64,000 nt of DNA from Cafeteria roenbergensis (GCA_008330645.1 VLTN01000094.1:1-64000), one strand, 5' to 3'; counted from the stretch's first letter, positions 1 through 8,987 are shown. Numbers and translations are program-made. Notes: generated from the letters alone by a model not told the origin.

Positions 1-14
1 TTTTTTAAAAGTTC

Positions 15-623
15 TCAGACCGTCTCCACGATACGCAGATGCGCCCGAACCTTTGTCTCGAGGTCAGTCCAAGACGAGAATGAACGAATCATCTTCACGT
101 CCGGGATGGCATCCATGAGGGTATCACGTCCATGGACGAGCTTTCGGGTTACATCAGGGTCTGCGTCCTCCACAAGGGCATTGTGGAACTCACGGGTCGG
201 CGCACAGACGATGGTTGCATCGAGCTTTCCTCGAGAGAGGGCGAAAGGGAGAGACGAAGTGACCATCAGCACACGCAGTGCAGGATTAGTCTTGCATCGT
301 CCACGCACGTACTCCAGAACACGACCAGCGAGTTCATCAAAGTACATGTCGTGCTTGAGTCCTGGAGGAGTCTCTTCCAGACGCTTCTTCTCCTCACGGG
401 TTGCATGTTCCAGTACAACCGCATCCATATCCAGAACCATGACCTGAGACTGGTTCTTTGAAAGATTCTCACAGAGGGTAGTCTTCCCTGCACCGGTCGG
501 AACCACCAGAATCGTCTTCTTAATGGTCTCCGGTCGACGCATACGCGAAAAACATCCACGTGCAACGTTGATAGCAATTGGTGCCAAAAAAACGGCGGCG
601 GAGGCTATTGCAGTTGTGTCCAT
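15..623 (-). CDS. P-loop NTPase with N-terminal hydrophobic segment
   Basis: The product has about 202 residues when started at the ATG at 623, which leaves 22 bases after the stop of the preceding minus-strand gene; an upstream in-frame ATG at 662 would overlap that gene. The N-terminus has a hydrophobic stretch of about 18 residues that could be a membrane anchor. It is followed by a Walker A motif (VPTGAGKTTL) and, about 20 residues later, an acidic LDMD segment. The size and layout resemble small nucleotide-kinase-like NTPases, but no substrate can be assigned. It probably shares a transcript with the coiled-coil gene upstream. I do not recognise a named virophage family. Confidence 0.65.
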   Translation of the reverse strand: MDTTAIASAAVFLAPIAINVARGCFSRMRRPETIKKTILVVPTGAGKTTLCENLSKNQSQVMVLDMDAVVLEHATREEKKRLEETPPGLKHDMYFDELAGRVLEYVRGRCKTNPALRVLMVTSSLPFALSRGKLDATIVCAPTREFHNALVEDADPDVTRKLVHGRDTLMDAIPDVKMIRSFSSWTDLETKVRAHLRIVETV

Positions 624-645
624 ATCTACCAAGGGTAAGAAATTT

Positions 646-1623
646 CTACATAGCAGTCTCACCCTTTAAAATGAGCGATTTTGCGCCTTTACGCTTCGAC
701 GATGCTCTTGCCTTGGTTTCTTCTGGGCTTCCGAATTCAGCTTTTGCAACTGCACCCAATCCTGGTGATGGAGTTTCCCCAAACCGAAGGCGACGACGAG
801 GTGCTCTATATCCTGAAGACGCCGCCGCCGCCGGCATTGATTGAAGTTCTGGAGAAGATGCCATTAGTACAGCGTCAGTATTAGCAGTTGCTCTTTTGTT
901 TGCCGGTGTGTTCTTCCTTGCTTCCTTCCTTGCCTTTGCTTCAGCCTTTGCTTTTTGTTTAGCCTGAGCCTTAGCCTGCGCCTGAGCCTGAGCCTGTGCC
1001 TGTGCTTCAGCCTCAACTTGAGCCTGTGCTTCAGCCTCAGCTTGAGCCTGTGCCTCTGCCTCAGCCTGTGCGCGGATCTCTTCCTCTGTCGGGTATTGAC
1101 TCATCATGCCCTCAATAGGTTCTGTCGGTGCTTCACCTGGTAGCAACTGGGTCAAAATCATATTGAGGGTCTTTGTTGCCATTGCAAGCTGACCAGCCGA
1201 ATTCTTCTTCAGAATCAACTCCAGATTGGCCTTTGCGGTTTCGGCAAAAGTTTGAATCTCGCCCTTCAGCTTCTTCGTGACCCTTGCTTCCTTCAGAACC
1301 TTTGGCATTTGGGCAAGGAAGTTGTTCGCGTTCGTCTCCTTTCCAGCCTCTGCCGACTTGAGGAACTGCTCTGCAAGAGAATGCAGGCGCCCCCGCGCCT
1401 CAGCCGTCGAAATGCGGTCAGTGGCGGGAATGTATCGACGCTCGCCATGGCTCCGCTCTTCGAAGAGTTCCTCTTCCTTCATCGCCTTCTTGTTCTGCTG
1501 TTCAATCGCCTTCTCGAGTGCTTCCTCCTGCTCACGTCGCTGTGCGCGTGCCTGGAATGTTCCCTCTCTTTCTCTTGCGCGCATGAGTGCAAGTTTCCGA
1601 AGAGCCTTTGCAGTCTTTGACAT
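646..1623 (-). CDS. Charged coiled-coil protein with Ala/Glu/Gln repeats, function unknown
   Basis: The 325-residue product starts with a highly charged helical region (Arg/Glu/Lys rich, about residues 1-60) followed by a mixed helical domain. A low-complexity tract built from Ala-Glu-Ala-Gln units spans roughly residues 185-235, then turns Lys/Ala rich. The C-terminal 70 residues are basic. The DNA of the tract is a degenerate hexamer repeat (about 975-1075). The shape would suit a structural or DNA-binding virion component, but this is inference. The gene diverges from the nucleotidyltransferase-like gene across a 25-base spacer that looks like a shared promoter. Confidence 0.6.
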   Translation of the reverse strand: MSKTAKALRKLALMRAREREGTFQARAQRREQEEALEKAIEQQNKKAMKEEELFEERSHGERRYIPATDRISTAEARGRLHSLAEQFLKSAEAGKETNANNFLAQMPKVLKEARVTKKLKGEIQTFAETAKANLELILKKNSAGQLAMATKTLNMILTQLLPGEAPTEPIEGMMSQYPTEEEIRAQAEAEAQAQAEAEAQAQVEAEAQAQAQAQAQAKAQAKQKAKAEAKARKEARKNTPANKRATANTDAVLMASSPELQSMPAAAASSGYRAPRRRLRFGETPSPGLGAVAKAEFGSPEETKARASSKRKGAKSLILKGETAM

Positions 1624-1648
1624 ATTGTTCTATTACTAAATAGAAAGA
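1624..1648. promoter_or_regulatory. Bidirectional promoter with TCTA core on both strands
   Basis: The spacer between two divergent start codons contains TTCTATTACTAAATAGAA, an imperfect palindrome that places TCTA about 18-20 bases upstream of the ATG in each direction. TCTA in AT-rich surroundings is the known late promoter core of CroV and of mavirus genes, so a giant-virus-type late promoter read in both directions is plausible. Confidence 0.5.
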
Positions 1649-2449
1649 ATGGAGTTGACGGAAAATCGTATCTTGTCCTTCAATGTTGAGCATGCTGAAA
1701 TCTTCGACAAGGTTGATATCGAAGGTCATCCACTGTACCTTAACGGTTCGTTTGCCTCATCGTCGCCTTTTGCGGGGGACATTGACCTGTATACGAGAGT
1801 GTCACATGATGACCTTCCAGAAGTCGTCAAACTCGTCCGTGGATTCTTACGAAGTAAGATGGTCATTACAAAGGTGAGAATCGGGGAGAGACGCTTTTAT
1901 GGGACTAAGTCTATCAGGGACGGCCTCAAGTCCGCAAAGGAATTGCTCGGAGAAAGTCCGGAGACGAAGTCCTGGGTCAAAGTCAACATGCTCCTATTCA
2001 CCGGTGAAAACCTGGAAGAACTGAGCATCGTCTACGACTTCTCAACGAAGAGACTGAGTGACGCTGAAATCCAGGAATCAATCCGGGCTGACATCGTGGA
2101 GTATGAACACGATGAGGACTGGTACAAGGTGCTGAAGCGGAAACGACTCCTTCTTCGCCCCGACTCAATTCAGCGCAAGTACATTGACCGCATTCTTGAC
2201 CGCCCAGATGTTGGCCAACTGTATCTTGCGCGCGTCGGCGCAGAAACACTCTTGAGCGGGAAGGGGCTCTTTCCAACGAAGGAACTGCAGACATCTCTCG
2301 GAAATTTGCGGGAACTTGTTCGTATCCGTCTCAAACTGAAAGAGCCTGGGCGTGGACTCCAGAACCTTACTGCGTTTTGGAAGCATGCACCCAAGATTAT
2401 TGCCTTTCTCCGCAATGAGATGACAAGGACTTTATCTGGCCACTTTTAA
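1649..2449 (+). CDS. Nucleotidyltransferase-fold protein (Pol beta-like)
   Basis: The 266-residue product has the signature of the Pol beta nucleotidyltransferase superfamily near its N-terminus: Gly33-Ser34, nine residues, then Asp44-Ile-Asp46 (GSFASSSPFAGDID), matching the G[GS]-x(9-13)-D-x-[DE] pattern that binds metal and nucleotide. A third acidic residue expected later in the fold cannot be fixed by eye; Asp residues occur around position 125-130. The C-terminal half is helical and basic. Such enzymes add nucleotides to RNA, DNA, protein or small molecules; the substrate here is unknown. It stands between the divergent promoter and the packaging ATPase and is not part of the usual mavirus core set. 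Confidence 0.6.
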   Translation: MELTENRILSFNVEHAEIFDKVDIEGHPLYLNGSFASSSPFAGDIDLYTRVSHDDLPEVVKLVRGFLRSKMVITKVRIGERRFYGTKSIRDGLKSAKELLGESPETKSWVKVNMLLFTGENLEELSIVYDFSTKRLSDAEIQESIRADIVEYEHDEDWYKVLKRKRLLLRPDSIQRKYIDRILDRPDVGQLYLARVGAETLLSGKGLFPTKELQTSLGNLRELVRIRLKLKEPGRGLQNLTAFWKHAPKIIAFLRNEMTRTLSGHF

Positions 2450-2476
2450 AGGGGCTCCGCGCACCATGAAGTCCAT

Positions 2477-2518
2477 GACAATTAGGAATTCTTATGCTGG
2501 ACAATTAGGAATTCTTAT
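2477..2518. repeat. Two direct copies of a 19-bp sequence before the ATPase gene
   Basis: The sequence GACAATTAGGAATTCTTAT occurs at 2477-2495 and again at 2500-2518, with a 23-base period. It lies in the AT-rich leader between the nucleotidyltransferase-like gene and the ATPase gene and could be a regulatory repeat. Function is not known. Confidence 0.6.
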
Positions 2519-2600
2519 CTCCCAATTGAATCGTTCAAAAGGGGCGGATACACCCTTTTTTTGACAAACTTTTTTTAAAAGTTTTATAAAAAGTGATAGG

Positions 2601-3491
2601 ATGTTCGCAGTTAACGGAGAAGGTGATTCACTCGCTTCAATTGTATCAAAAGGTGGAAAATCTGAAGGAATTCTCACTTTTGACCGAAAAGACCGAAGTT
2701 CAGCGGAAAACTCAGTCGAGGCAGTGAATGGAATGACGTTTCAGCCTATCCCGCTGTCTATTACTGGTGAGCGTGAACGTGATGTTACCTATCTTTCAGG
2801 CCAATCTGGAAGCGGAAAGTCGTATTTCAGCGCCGAACTCATTCGCCAGTATCGCAAGGCAAAACGAAGCGTGTTCGTCATTACGGATATCCCCGACAAG
2901 AAGTTTGAACCATGTACATACCTCGATATTGATGACCTTGTAGGAATTGGTACGTCGTATCTTGAGAAGTTTGCAGAGTACAAGCACAAGATGGCAGTAT
3001 TCCGGGAAGTAAAGAAGGAACTGAGTCCCGAAGAACGAATCGAAATGCAGAAGAACATTGTAGCACCACCCATTGCGGGCAAGAACAAGTTGGAGTTGAA
3101 GTTCACAGAAGACGAGATGGCAACACTCTTCCACGATTCAGTTATCCTGTTCGACGATTACGAGAACAACGCGGACATTAAACTCATCTCGTTCCTCCGT
3201 GACCACTTTCTAACCAAGGGTCGTCATTGGAATGCAAGTGTCATCATTTGCAACCATTCAACGAACTTTGGACGCGGTGCGAAACTCATTATGGGTGAGA
3301 CAACTAATTTCGTGCTGTTCTCGGCCTCTCGGAAGCGTGAACGCCATTACTTCTACACGGAGTACATGAAATGGAAGAAGAGCGAAATCACGCCCATTGA
3401 GCGCATGCTCCAAACCTCACGATGGATTTACATTGACGCAAAGAATGACGTGGTTCTTTCTGAGAGAAAAGGAATATTTCTCGATGGGTAG
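2601..3491 (+). CDS. DNA-packaging ATPase (FtsK-HerA / A32-like)
   Basis: The 296-residue product has a Walker A motif (LSGQSGSGKSYF, about residues 67-78) and a Walker B strand ending in acidic residues (SVILFDDYEN, about 178-187). A later TSVIICNHST-type strand with Asn fits the sensor position of the family. The length matches packaging ATPases of mavirus and Polintons, which pump genome DNA into the capsid. The stop codon is only two bases before the start of the protease gene, so the two are likely co-transcribed. Confidence 0.85.
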   Translation: MFAVNGEGDSLASIVSKGGKSEGILTFDRKDRSSAENSVEAVNGMTFQPIPLSITGERERDVTYLSGQSGSGKSYFSAELIRQYRKAKRSVFVITDIPDKKFEPCTYLDIDDLVGIGTSYLEKFAEYKHKMAVFREVKKELSPEERIEMQKNIVAPPIAGKNKLELKFTEDEMATLFHDSVILFDDYENNADIKLISFLRDHFLTKGRHWNASVIICNHSTNFGRGAKLIMGETTNFVLFSASRKRERHYFYTEYMKWKKSEITPIERMLQTSRWIYIDAKNDVVLSERKGIFLDG

Positions 3492-3493
3492 GA

Positions 3494-4981
3494 ATGCCTC
3501 CACCGACAAATCCAATATCCTACAAAGCACTCAGCCCTGAACAATTGACGACAATGTGGAGAAGCAACCCGAAGACTCGAGACCGCCCCGCGCCTCGTGT
3601 TGTAGAGTATGACGACGTGATGCGGGCTTCATCCCTCGACGATATCTTTCCACGGAGTCAGAATTCCATTATTCTGTTTTACCCAGCAATTCAAAATGGG
3701 TCAAATATCTCCGGACACTACGTTTCCCTTGTGAGAGACCCAGAATCAAAGACCATCTATTTCTGTGATTCCTACGGGAAACTACCTGACACGACACAGA
3801 AAAAGTTTGCTGACCCGAGGCTGTACCAGGCTGAGAAAGGTCGAAACAGTCTAATCGACCTCTTCCTGAAATACGGATGGGAAACAGACTGGTCAGAGTC
3901 ACGGCTTCAGTCGTCAAAGCCAGGGGTTGCTACATGCGGGCGGTGGAGCCTCTGGCGTTGCCAGTGGGAAAATCTCACGAATGAGCAATTTGCTCAGTTT
4001 GCTAGATTCGCATCCCGATACTATCAAAAATTCCAGCTCAGGACGATACGGTTTCGCATATTTGGAAGTAGTAGTAGAAGCATGGCACAGTACACATCAG
4101 AGCATGGTCATCAAATCTTCGTTCACGCAGAGGCAAAGGGTGGCGCTGGTCGTGAAGTTCCTTCGGTCGCATACGTAAATCGTGCGTCACCGATTCTTAA
4201 CGAAGACAAGGCTTATCGCGTAGCAATCGAACGGTTCTATCTTCATGGTGTGACACTCCCACTGTTCAGTTGCGACAAAGTCTGGAAAATTGGAATGCGG
4301 GCTACGGGTGGCTCCACTGTAGTCGAGACGGTGAATTTCGGGACTGATGAATACCTTTATGACCTTCGATGGCTTGCAACACACATCACGACGACCATGG
4401 CATCTCTCGCGTCTACGGTTGGGTGTGATGCTCCTAGTATGTCATATGACCCTGCATCAGCCAAGTTCACTCTTACAACAACTGGTGCTTTCAGGGCAGG
4501 ATACGAACTCCTATTCTCTGAGCGCATGAAGTGGGCGCTTAACAGTTTCTGGTTCCACCCAACCATGGACGAAGACCGCATGTACCAACTGGTTCTGTCT
4601 GAGGACGATGAGGTTCAGGGTACGTCTACGATTGAGTTGCTCAGTCCAGTTTCTCGCGCTGCGCTCCGAACAACATCGCTCCCTGTGGTTCCCGAACTCA
4701 TCCCGCCTCTGGCTGGGGAAGACCCTGGGGAAATTAACAGACGAGAAACAGGGTTCCTTGTGGATTACAATATCTCCCAGTCGTCATCTCAATCTACTCA
4801 GGGGATTCTGTTCACTCCTCCAGGTTTCCTTCGGTGGCATAACCTCATGACCACATCTGACCTGTCGGCATTCTCGATTTCAGCATGGTGGATTGACTAC
4901 AAGGGCAATTTCCACCAGATTTACCTTCCAGTCGAAGACGCCACGCTGGAGATTTACATGATTTTCAAGGACACTTTTTAA
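3494..4981 (+). CDS. Adenovirus-type cysteine protease and penton protein in one reading frame
   Basis: The frame of 495 residues has two parts. Residues 1 to about 195 look like the Ulp1/adenain protease: His in SGHYVSLV (about residue 75), Asp in FCDSYGK and Cys in ATCGRWS (about residue 153) form the likely catalytic set. From Met197 (at 4082) the sequence changes to a beta-rich protein of about 299 residues, the length of the mavirus penton (minor capsid, single jelly roll). In mavirus these are separate neighbouring genes in this order. Whether the protein is made as a fusion, or the penton starts at the internal ATG, cannot be decided from sequence. The protease would trim capsid proteins during assembly. 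Confidence 0.75.
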   Translation: MPPPTNPISYKALSPEQLTTMWRSNPKTRDRPAPRVVEYDDVMRASSLDDIFPRSQNSIILFYPAIQNGSNISGHYVSLVRDPESKTIYFCDSYGKLPDTTQKKFADPRLYQAEKGRNSLIDLFLKYGWETDWSESRLQSSKPGVATCGRWSLWRCQWENLTNEQFAQFARFASRYYQKFQLRTIRFRIFGSSSRSMAQYTSEHGHQIFVHAEAKGGAGREVPSVAYVNRASPILNEDKAYRVAIERFYLHGVTLPLFSCDKVWKIGMRATGGSTVVETVNFGTDEYLYDLRWLATHITTTMASLASTVGCDAPSMSYDPASAKFTLTTTGAFRAGYELLFSERMKWALNSFWFHPTMDEDRMYQLVLSEDDEVQGTSTIELLSPVSRAALRTTSLPVVPELIPPLAGEDPGEINRRETGFLVDYNISQSSSQSTQGILFTPPGFLRWHNLMTTSDLSAFSISAWWIDYKGNFHQIYLPVEDATLEIYMIFKDTF

Positions 4982-5008
4982 AAACAGTGTATCAAAAACC
5001 GAAAACAA

Positions 5009-5035
5009 TGTTTTGTACGTTTATAGTACAAAACA
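5009..5035. terminator. Hairpin between penton and major capsid genes
   Basis: An inverted repeat with a 10-bp stem (TGTTTTGTAC and its complement) and a 7-base loop lies 28 bases after the penton stop. It may mark a transcript end or processing site; an AT-rich leader of about 75 bases follows before the capsid gene. Confidence 0.4.
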
Positions 5036-5111
5036 CTCGGTTGTATGGGCTGTCTCTTGGACAGCTTGTAGAATTCACGGACAATTATTTTACCAGCGGT
5101 AATTAGATATT

Positions 5112-6938
5112 ATGCCAACCGTAATGCCAACTACGAAAATGCTCGTTCCAGAGACTTATCGCTGGCAGACACCCGAAAACGCCCAGTTTGGTGCTCGGCT
5201 CGGAAACCGCGCTATCAACCACAACCGCATCTCTTCCAACGAAGCTGGGTCTGTGACCGAGGGTACTGTGTCATTCGATGCGCGAATCCCGGACGGCCTG
5301 GTCGATTCCAACTTCGAGAAGGGCATGGATCTTGTCCTTCGGTATACGTTCCCTGCGGGCGTAGTTGCTGGTGCTGACCGGGCTGCAAGGCGGGCTTCAA
5401 TGCTTGCCCTGTTCAAGGACAAGATTGGGCTCCAGGCCGCAGCCGGAAACAACTGCATTGATGTAGCTGAAGTTCAACTGAACGAGTTCTCCACGACCAC
5501 GCGTGTTCACGACATGCTACAAATCCACCTCAACTCGACGTCGTACGAGAAACTTGCGATGGCAACCAGCACTCCTGAGACAGATGACTACGATATCTTT
5601 GCCGCTAATGTACTCAATGATCCTCTCAAGGCAGGCGCAAGTTCTACCAGCGTCGGAAAGACTCGGGGTGTCGGCGGTGCCTACAACTATGAGATTGTGC
5701 CTAACGTAGCAACGGACACTGACTACCAGATTCGTGTCCGGTTCTTCGTAAACGACCTTCTCATGGCCAACCCTCTTCAATACAACAACCCGCGCCTTGC
5801 GCAGCCCTTCAAGGATTTGAACACCGTCAAGGTTACTCTCCAACTTGGGGACATTGCTGCGCGGTGCGCAAACCTCAACCCGGAAATCGTTCCGGCTGCT
5901 GGCGCTGCGGCTCTCGGTAAGGGTCTGGTCGTTGACTGTATTTCTGCGGTTCATACTCTCACTGTCCGCTCGTGGAACCCGTCCACCGCCCTCGAGATTC
6001 CTGAGTCTCTTGCATGGGGCAGTCCGCGCATCCAGCGTATCAGCAACGACCGCCATGTCGTCTCTGCGAATGTAATCAGCCCTCCTCTGGAATCGAAGAC
6101 GTTCACGATGACCGGTGTACCGAACATGCTTGCTATCTACGTTGAGCGTCCCCGCCTCCTCAAGACGGACGCTGGTGTTGACATCCCTGGTACTGAGTGG
6201 GCATTCCCTAATCGGTTCTGTCCGATTCAGAGCGTGTCCATTGACATCGGGAACAAAACTGACCTTCTCGGTGCCCGCGTAACCCCCACGGAACTATACA
6301 AGATTTCCACCGGAAACGGGTACTCCAAGCGTGAGGCAACGTTTGCAGGCATTCCCTCGGGAATTGGCAGTACGCAGCGCGGCGCCGGTTCCATCTTCTA
6401 CGTACGCCCCTCTGACCTCGGACTCACAGACGAGATCATGAACGGGTCTGGTGAGACGATTGATGGAATTGTCCGTGTCACTGTCAAGGGTGCATCCACG
6501 GATGAGGTCTGCTATCTCCGGGTCTTCCTCCTCTATGACGTCTTTGTGTACGAGGAGGGTGATGTATTCACAGAGTGGCGCCCTCGCTATTCTCCGGCAA
6601 CTCTCCTGGATTCAGAGTTCGTCTTTACGGACGATTCCTCTCAGATGAATGCCATCATGGGAGGTTGGTCTATTCCTCGACCCATCCAAAACGCATGGAC
6701 ATCCTTCACATCCTGGCTCAAGACTCCACGCGTGAGGAAGGCAATCCGACAGGCGCGCAACCATCCTGTCGCTTCAGCCTACGTTGGTGATTCAAGTCTG
6801 CCAGGTGGATTTGCTAAGAGCATGGGCTACGGAGACGTATCCGGTGGTGATGTTCTGCGGACTGCTGGTGGGAAGCCATCGAAGAAGGGTCTCGGGAAGT
6901 TGACCAAGAAGCAGTTGATGGCCATGATTTCGTCTTAG
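5112..6938 (+). CDS. Major capsid protein (double jelly roll)
   Basis: The 608-residue length is almost the same as the mavirus major capsid protein, and the gene sits in the equivalent place downstream of the ATPase, protease and penton. The sequence is rich in beta-strand-like segments over residues 1-520 and has no nucleotide-binding motif, as expected for a capsid subunit that forms pseudo-hexameric trimers. The last 70 or so residues are different: a basic, Gly/Ser-rich tail ending in a Lys-rich stretch. In mavirus the capsid protein tail is removed by the viral protease, so this tail may be a scaffold segment (inference). An upstream in-frame Met at codon 5 makes the exact start slightly uncertain. 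Confidence 0.85.
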   Translation: MPTVMPTTKMLVPETYRWQTPENAQFGARLGNRAINHNRISSNEAGSVTEGTVSFDARIPDGLVDSNFEKGMDLVLRYTFPAGVVAGADRAARRASMLALFKDKIGLQAAAGNNCIDVAEVQLNEFSTTTRVHDMLQIHLNSTSYEKLAMATSTPETDDYDIFAANVLNDPLKAGASSTSVGKTRGVGGAYNYEIVPNVATDTDYQIRVRFFVNDLLMANPLQYNNPRLAQPFKDLNTVKVTLQLGDIAARCANLNPEIVPAAGAAALGKGLVVDCISAVHTLTVRSWNPSTALEIPESLAWGSPRIQRISNDRHVVSANVISPPLESKTFTMTGVPNMLAIYVERPRLLKTDAGVDIPGTEWAFPNRFCPIQSVSIDIGNKTDLLGARVTPTELYKISTGNGYSKREATFAGIPSGIGSTQRGAGSIFYVRPSDLGLTDEIMNGSGETIDGIVRVTVKGASTDEVCYLRVFLLYDVFVYEEGDVFTEWRPRYSPATLLDSEFVFTDDSSQMNAIMGGWSIPRPIQNAWTSFTSWLKTPRVRKAIRQARNHPVASAYVGDSSLPGGFAKSMGYGDVSGGDVLRTAGGKPSKKGLGKLTKKQLMAMISS

Positions 6939-6939
6939 G

Positions 6940-6984
6940 CGCTTTTGACGCAAAAGCGTACCAAAAAAGGGGCTCCGCCCCTTT
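6940..6984. terminator. Two consecutive hairpins after the capsid gene
   Basis: The first hairpin (6940-6958) has an 8-bp stem CGCTTTTG/CAAAAGCG and begins two bases after the capsid stop. The second (6966-6984) has the stem AAAGGGGC/GCCCCTTT with a 3-base loop. Both are followed by A/T runs and suggest a 3'-end signal. Confidence 0.5.
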
Positions 6985-7074
6985 AAAAACCCCGTCTTAG
7001 GGTTCATTAATGTTCACAAGTCCTTATATTAAGGATGTGTAAACGCATATTCGGGATTCCATTGTCGGGGTTCT

Positions 7075-7111
7075 AAAGGGGCGGAGCCCCTTTGGCGGAG
7101 CCCCTTTATAT
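7075..7111. repeat. GGGGCGGAGCCCC hairpin and partial copy before the integrase
   Basis: The stem AAAGGGGC/GCCCCTTT seen after the capsid gene recurs in opposite orientation at 7075-7093 and is followed by a second half copy at 7094-7111. A third, incomplete copy lies at 2449-2463 after the nucleotidyltransferase-like gene. This is an intergenic palindrome family within the element. Confidence 0.55.
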
Positions 7112-7119
7112 AGAACACA

Positions 7120-8280
7120 ATGGTACCACCGCTGACTAAAACACAAGAAGACGGACTGTATGACCTCTGGTATACACGCGGGTTCACATTTGGCAGAGAC
7201 AAGGTATGGCGCAAGGCCAACGAAGAGGGTCTCGGCGTCTCACAGCGCCAAGTAACAGAGTGGCTCCGGAAACAGGAAACGTATCAAATGTATCTACGAC
7301 CAAAGAGGCCTCGCGTTGTGCGGAGTACAATTGTTCGAGCGCCTCAACGAGTCATGGGAATCGACCTCGCAGATGTCCGCCTTATTGGCTGGGACGGTAT
7401 TCAGTACATCCTCACGGGCATCGACCTGTTCTCGAAGAAAGGATATGCTCGCGCACTGCTCAACAAGAAAGCAGACACTGTCGCGGAAGCAATGGACAAC
7501 CTTTTGTCTGAGGCTCACGGCATTCGGTCAGTGCGCAGTGACAAGGGAACGGAGTTCATTAACCAAAAGTTCAAGGCTGTGCTAAAACGGCACAACGTGA
7601 AACAAATTCTCTCGTTACCTGGGAAGCCACAGTCAAACGGACAAGTAGAGCGCTTTAACGGTATTCTGAAGGAAATGATTCGGAAGAGCATGCGCGCAAA
7701 GGGTACGCGCGATTGGCCATCCTATCTCCAGGAACTCGTCGACGTCTACAACAACTCCTACCAGATTACCATCGACATGACACCCAACGAAGCCCATGCA
7801 CTCGAAGATGGAAAGCGTGAGGGAGTTGTTGCAAGGACGAAGAAGCGCGCGACAGCATTGGCCACACCTCCCACTTTCCGCGTCGGAGATACTGTGCGGG
7901 TCGTCAAATCTGCAGTTGCAAATGACGGCGAGAAGTGGTCGAAGACGCTTCATCGTGTTGAAAAGATTCTCAGGCCATCGACGCCATTCGGGTCAACGGT
8001 CTACAGACTCAGTGGTGCGCCATATGTAGCAAAGCGTGGACAACCTCGTCCTGACTGGGTTGGAAACAAGTACGAAGAAGACCTCCAACTCGTTGAACGT
8101 GTGGAGAATACCCGCGACTCTGCGCCACGGTGGGACATCTCCCGATTGTTAAAGAAACAATCAAGGGATGGAGAACCAGGATGGATGGTCAAATGGACGA
8201 CTGGAGAAACAACATGGGAACCCGTCGAGAATCTGAAACGCGACGTCCCCAAGATGCTGAAAGATGCTGAGAAGCGATGA
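7120..8280 (+). CDS. Retroviral-type (rve/DDE) integrase with C-terminal chromodomain
   Basis: The 386-residue product has an N-terminal helical region, then an RNase H-fold core. Asp in MGIDLADV (about residue 85), Asp in VRSDKGTEF (about 143) and Glu in NGQVERFNG (about 179) match the DDE triad with the usual D-x(35)-E spacing. A linker and an SH3-like segment follow. The last 60 residues (PGWMVKWTTGETTWEPVENL) form a chromodomain, which in Polintons and Ty3/gypsy relatives steers integration to chromatin. The product would insert the linear element into the host genome. Mavirus carries its integrase elsewhere in the genome, so the position here differs. Confidence 0.85.
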   Translation: MVPPLTKTQEDGLYDLWYTRGFTFGRDKVWRKANEEGLGVSQRQVTEWLRKQETYQMYLRPKRPRVVRSTIVRAPQRVMGIDLADVRLIGWDGIQYILTGIDLFSKKGYARALLNKKADTVAEAMDNLLSEAHGIRSVRSDKGTEFINQKFKAVLKRHNVKQILSLPGKPQSNGQVERFNGILKEMIRKSMRAKGTRDWPSYLQELVDVYNNSYQITIDMTPNEAHALEDGKREGVVARTKKRATALATPPTFRVGDTVRVVKSAVANDGEKWSKTLHRVEKILRPSTPFGSTVYRLSGAPYVAKRGQPRPDWVGNKYEEDLQLVERVENTRDSAPRWDISRLLKKQSRDGEPGWMVKWTTGETTWEPVENLKRDVPKMLKDAEKR

Positions 8281-8399
8281 TTCACACAGACCACCCAAAA
8301 GTCTCCGCTTTGTAACCAGGTTCCATATCCCTTTGTAGAATAAACCTTGATGACATGCTCTACTATTGTGTCCAGGAAAAACGTCCTTCCTCAAGCGCA

Positions 8400-8987
8400 T
8401 CAATGGCCACCAAAAGAACTAATCCACTTGAAATGTTCATCATACCTTCCACGGTCATCCCACTCCATGCTATGTTTTATGATTTTGTAAAGTTCATCAT
8501 TCTTCGCGTGAATATCTGCTCCGTTCTTAATAAGCCATTCTGCACATTCCCGGGATTTTGGAGTATAGCATGCTCTTAGGGCTTCATCATGATTTGCGTA
8601 AATGTCAACATCATACCTCTCAACTATCCACTTCGCACATTTAATATTTCCATCACGTATTGCGTATTTAAAAAGCCATTGATATCCTCTATCATCAAAT
8701 CCCCCAGACTCCACAGCCCATTTGTATACGTGAATTTGGTCATCTCCAACATAGTCCAAAATGTCCACATCAGCATCATTCATTTCATCAATTTCAAAGT
8801 CGCCAAGGGAGAGCAAGTACTTGCAATATTCCAAGTCACCAAAAGAACCAGCAATTAAAAATGCATCATGAGAATCAGCAACCTCAAGAATTTGCTCATC
8901 AGTTTGCGGAGGTTCATGTGCAAAATACCAAGCAACACAATCGCGTGTTTCTTTAATATGTTTACGCAAGTAATCTTTGACTTCCAT
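8400..8987 (-). CDS. Ankyrin-repeat protein of giant-virus style
   Basis: The 195-residue, acidic product has degenerate ankyrin repeats of the kind common in large DNA viruses of protists: EYCKYLLSLG, KCAKWIVERYDVDIYANHDE and ECAEWLIKNGADIHAKND are spaced at about 30 residues. Codon use is AT-rich and unlike the host ankyrin family to the right, and no introns are evident. Such proteins usually mediate protein contacts, for example with host ubiquitin ligases; the partner is unknown. The gene points toward the integrase gene, and about 120 non-coding bases separate them. Confidence 0.65.
   Translation of the reverse strand: MEVKDYLRKHIKETRDCVAWYFAHEPPQTDEQILEVADSHDAFLIAGSFGDLEYCKYLLSLGDFEIDEMNDADVDILDYVGDDQIHVYKWAVESGGFDDRGYQWLFKYAIRDGNIKCAKWIVERYDVDIYANHDEALRACYTPKSRECAEWLIKNGADIHAKNDELYKIIKHSMEWDDRGRYDEHFKWISSFGGH

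Noticed and set aside
7120-8280. An LTR retrotransposon, because of the integrase and chromodomain
   Set aside because: No reverse transcriptase, RNase H, protease-polymerase frame or long terminal repeats were found; the neighbours are capsid and packaging genes.
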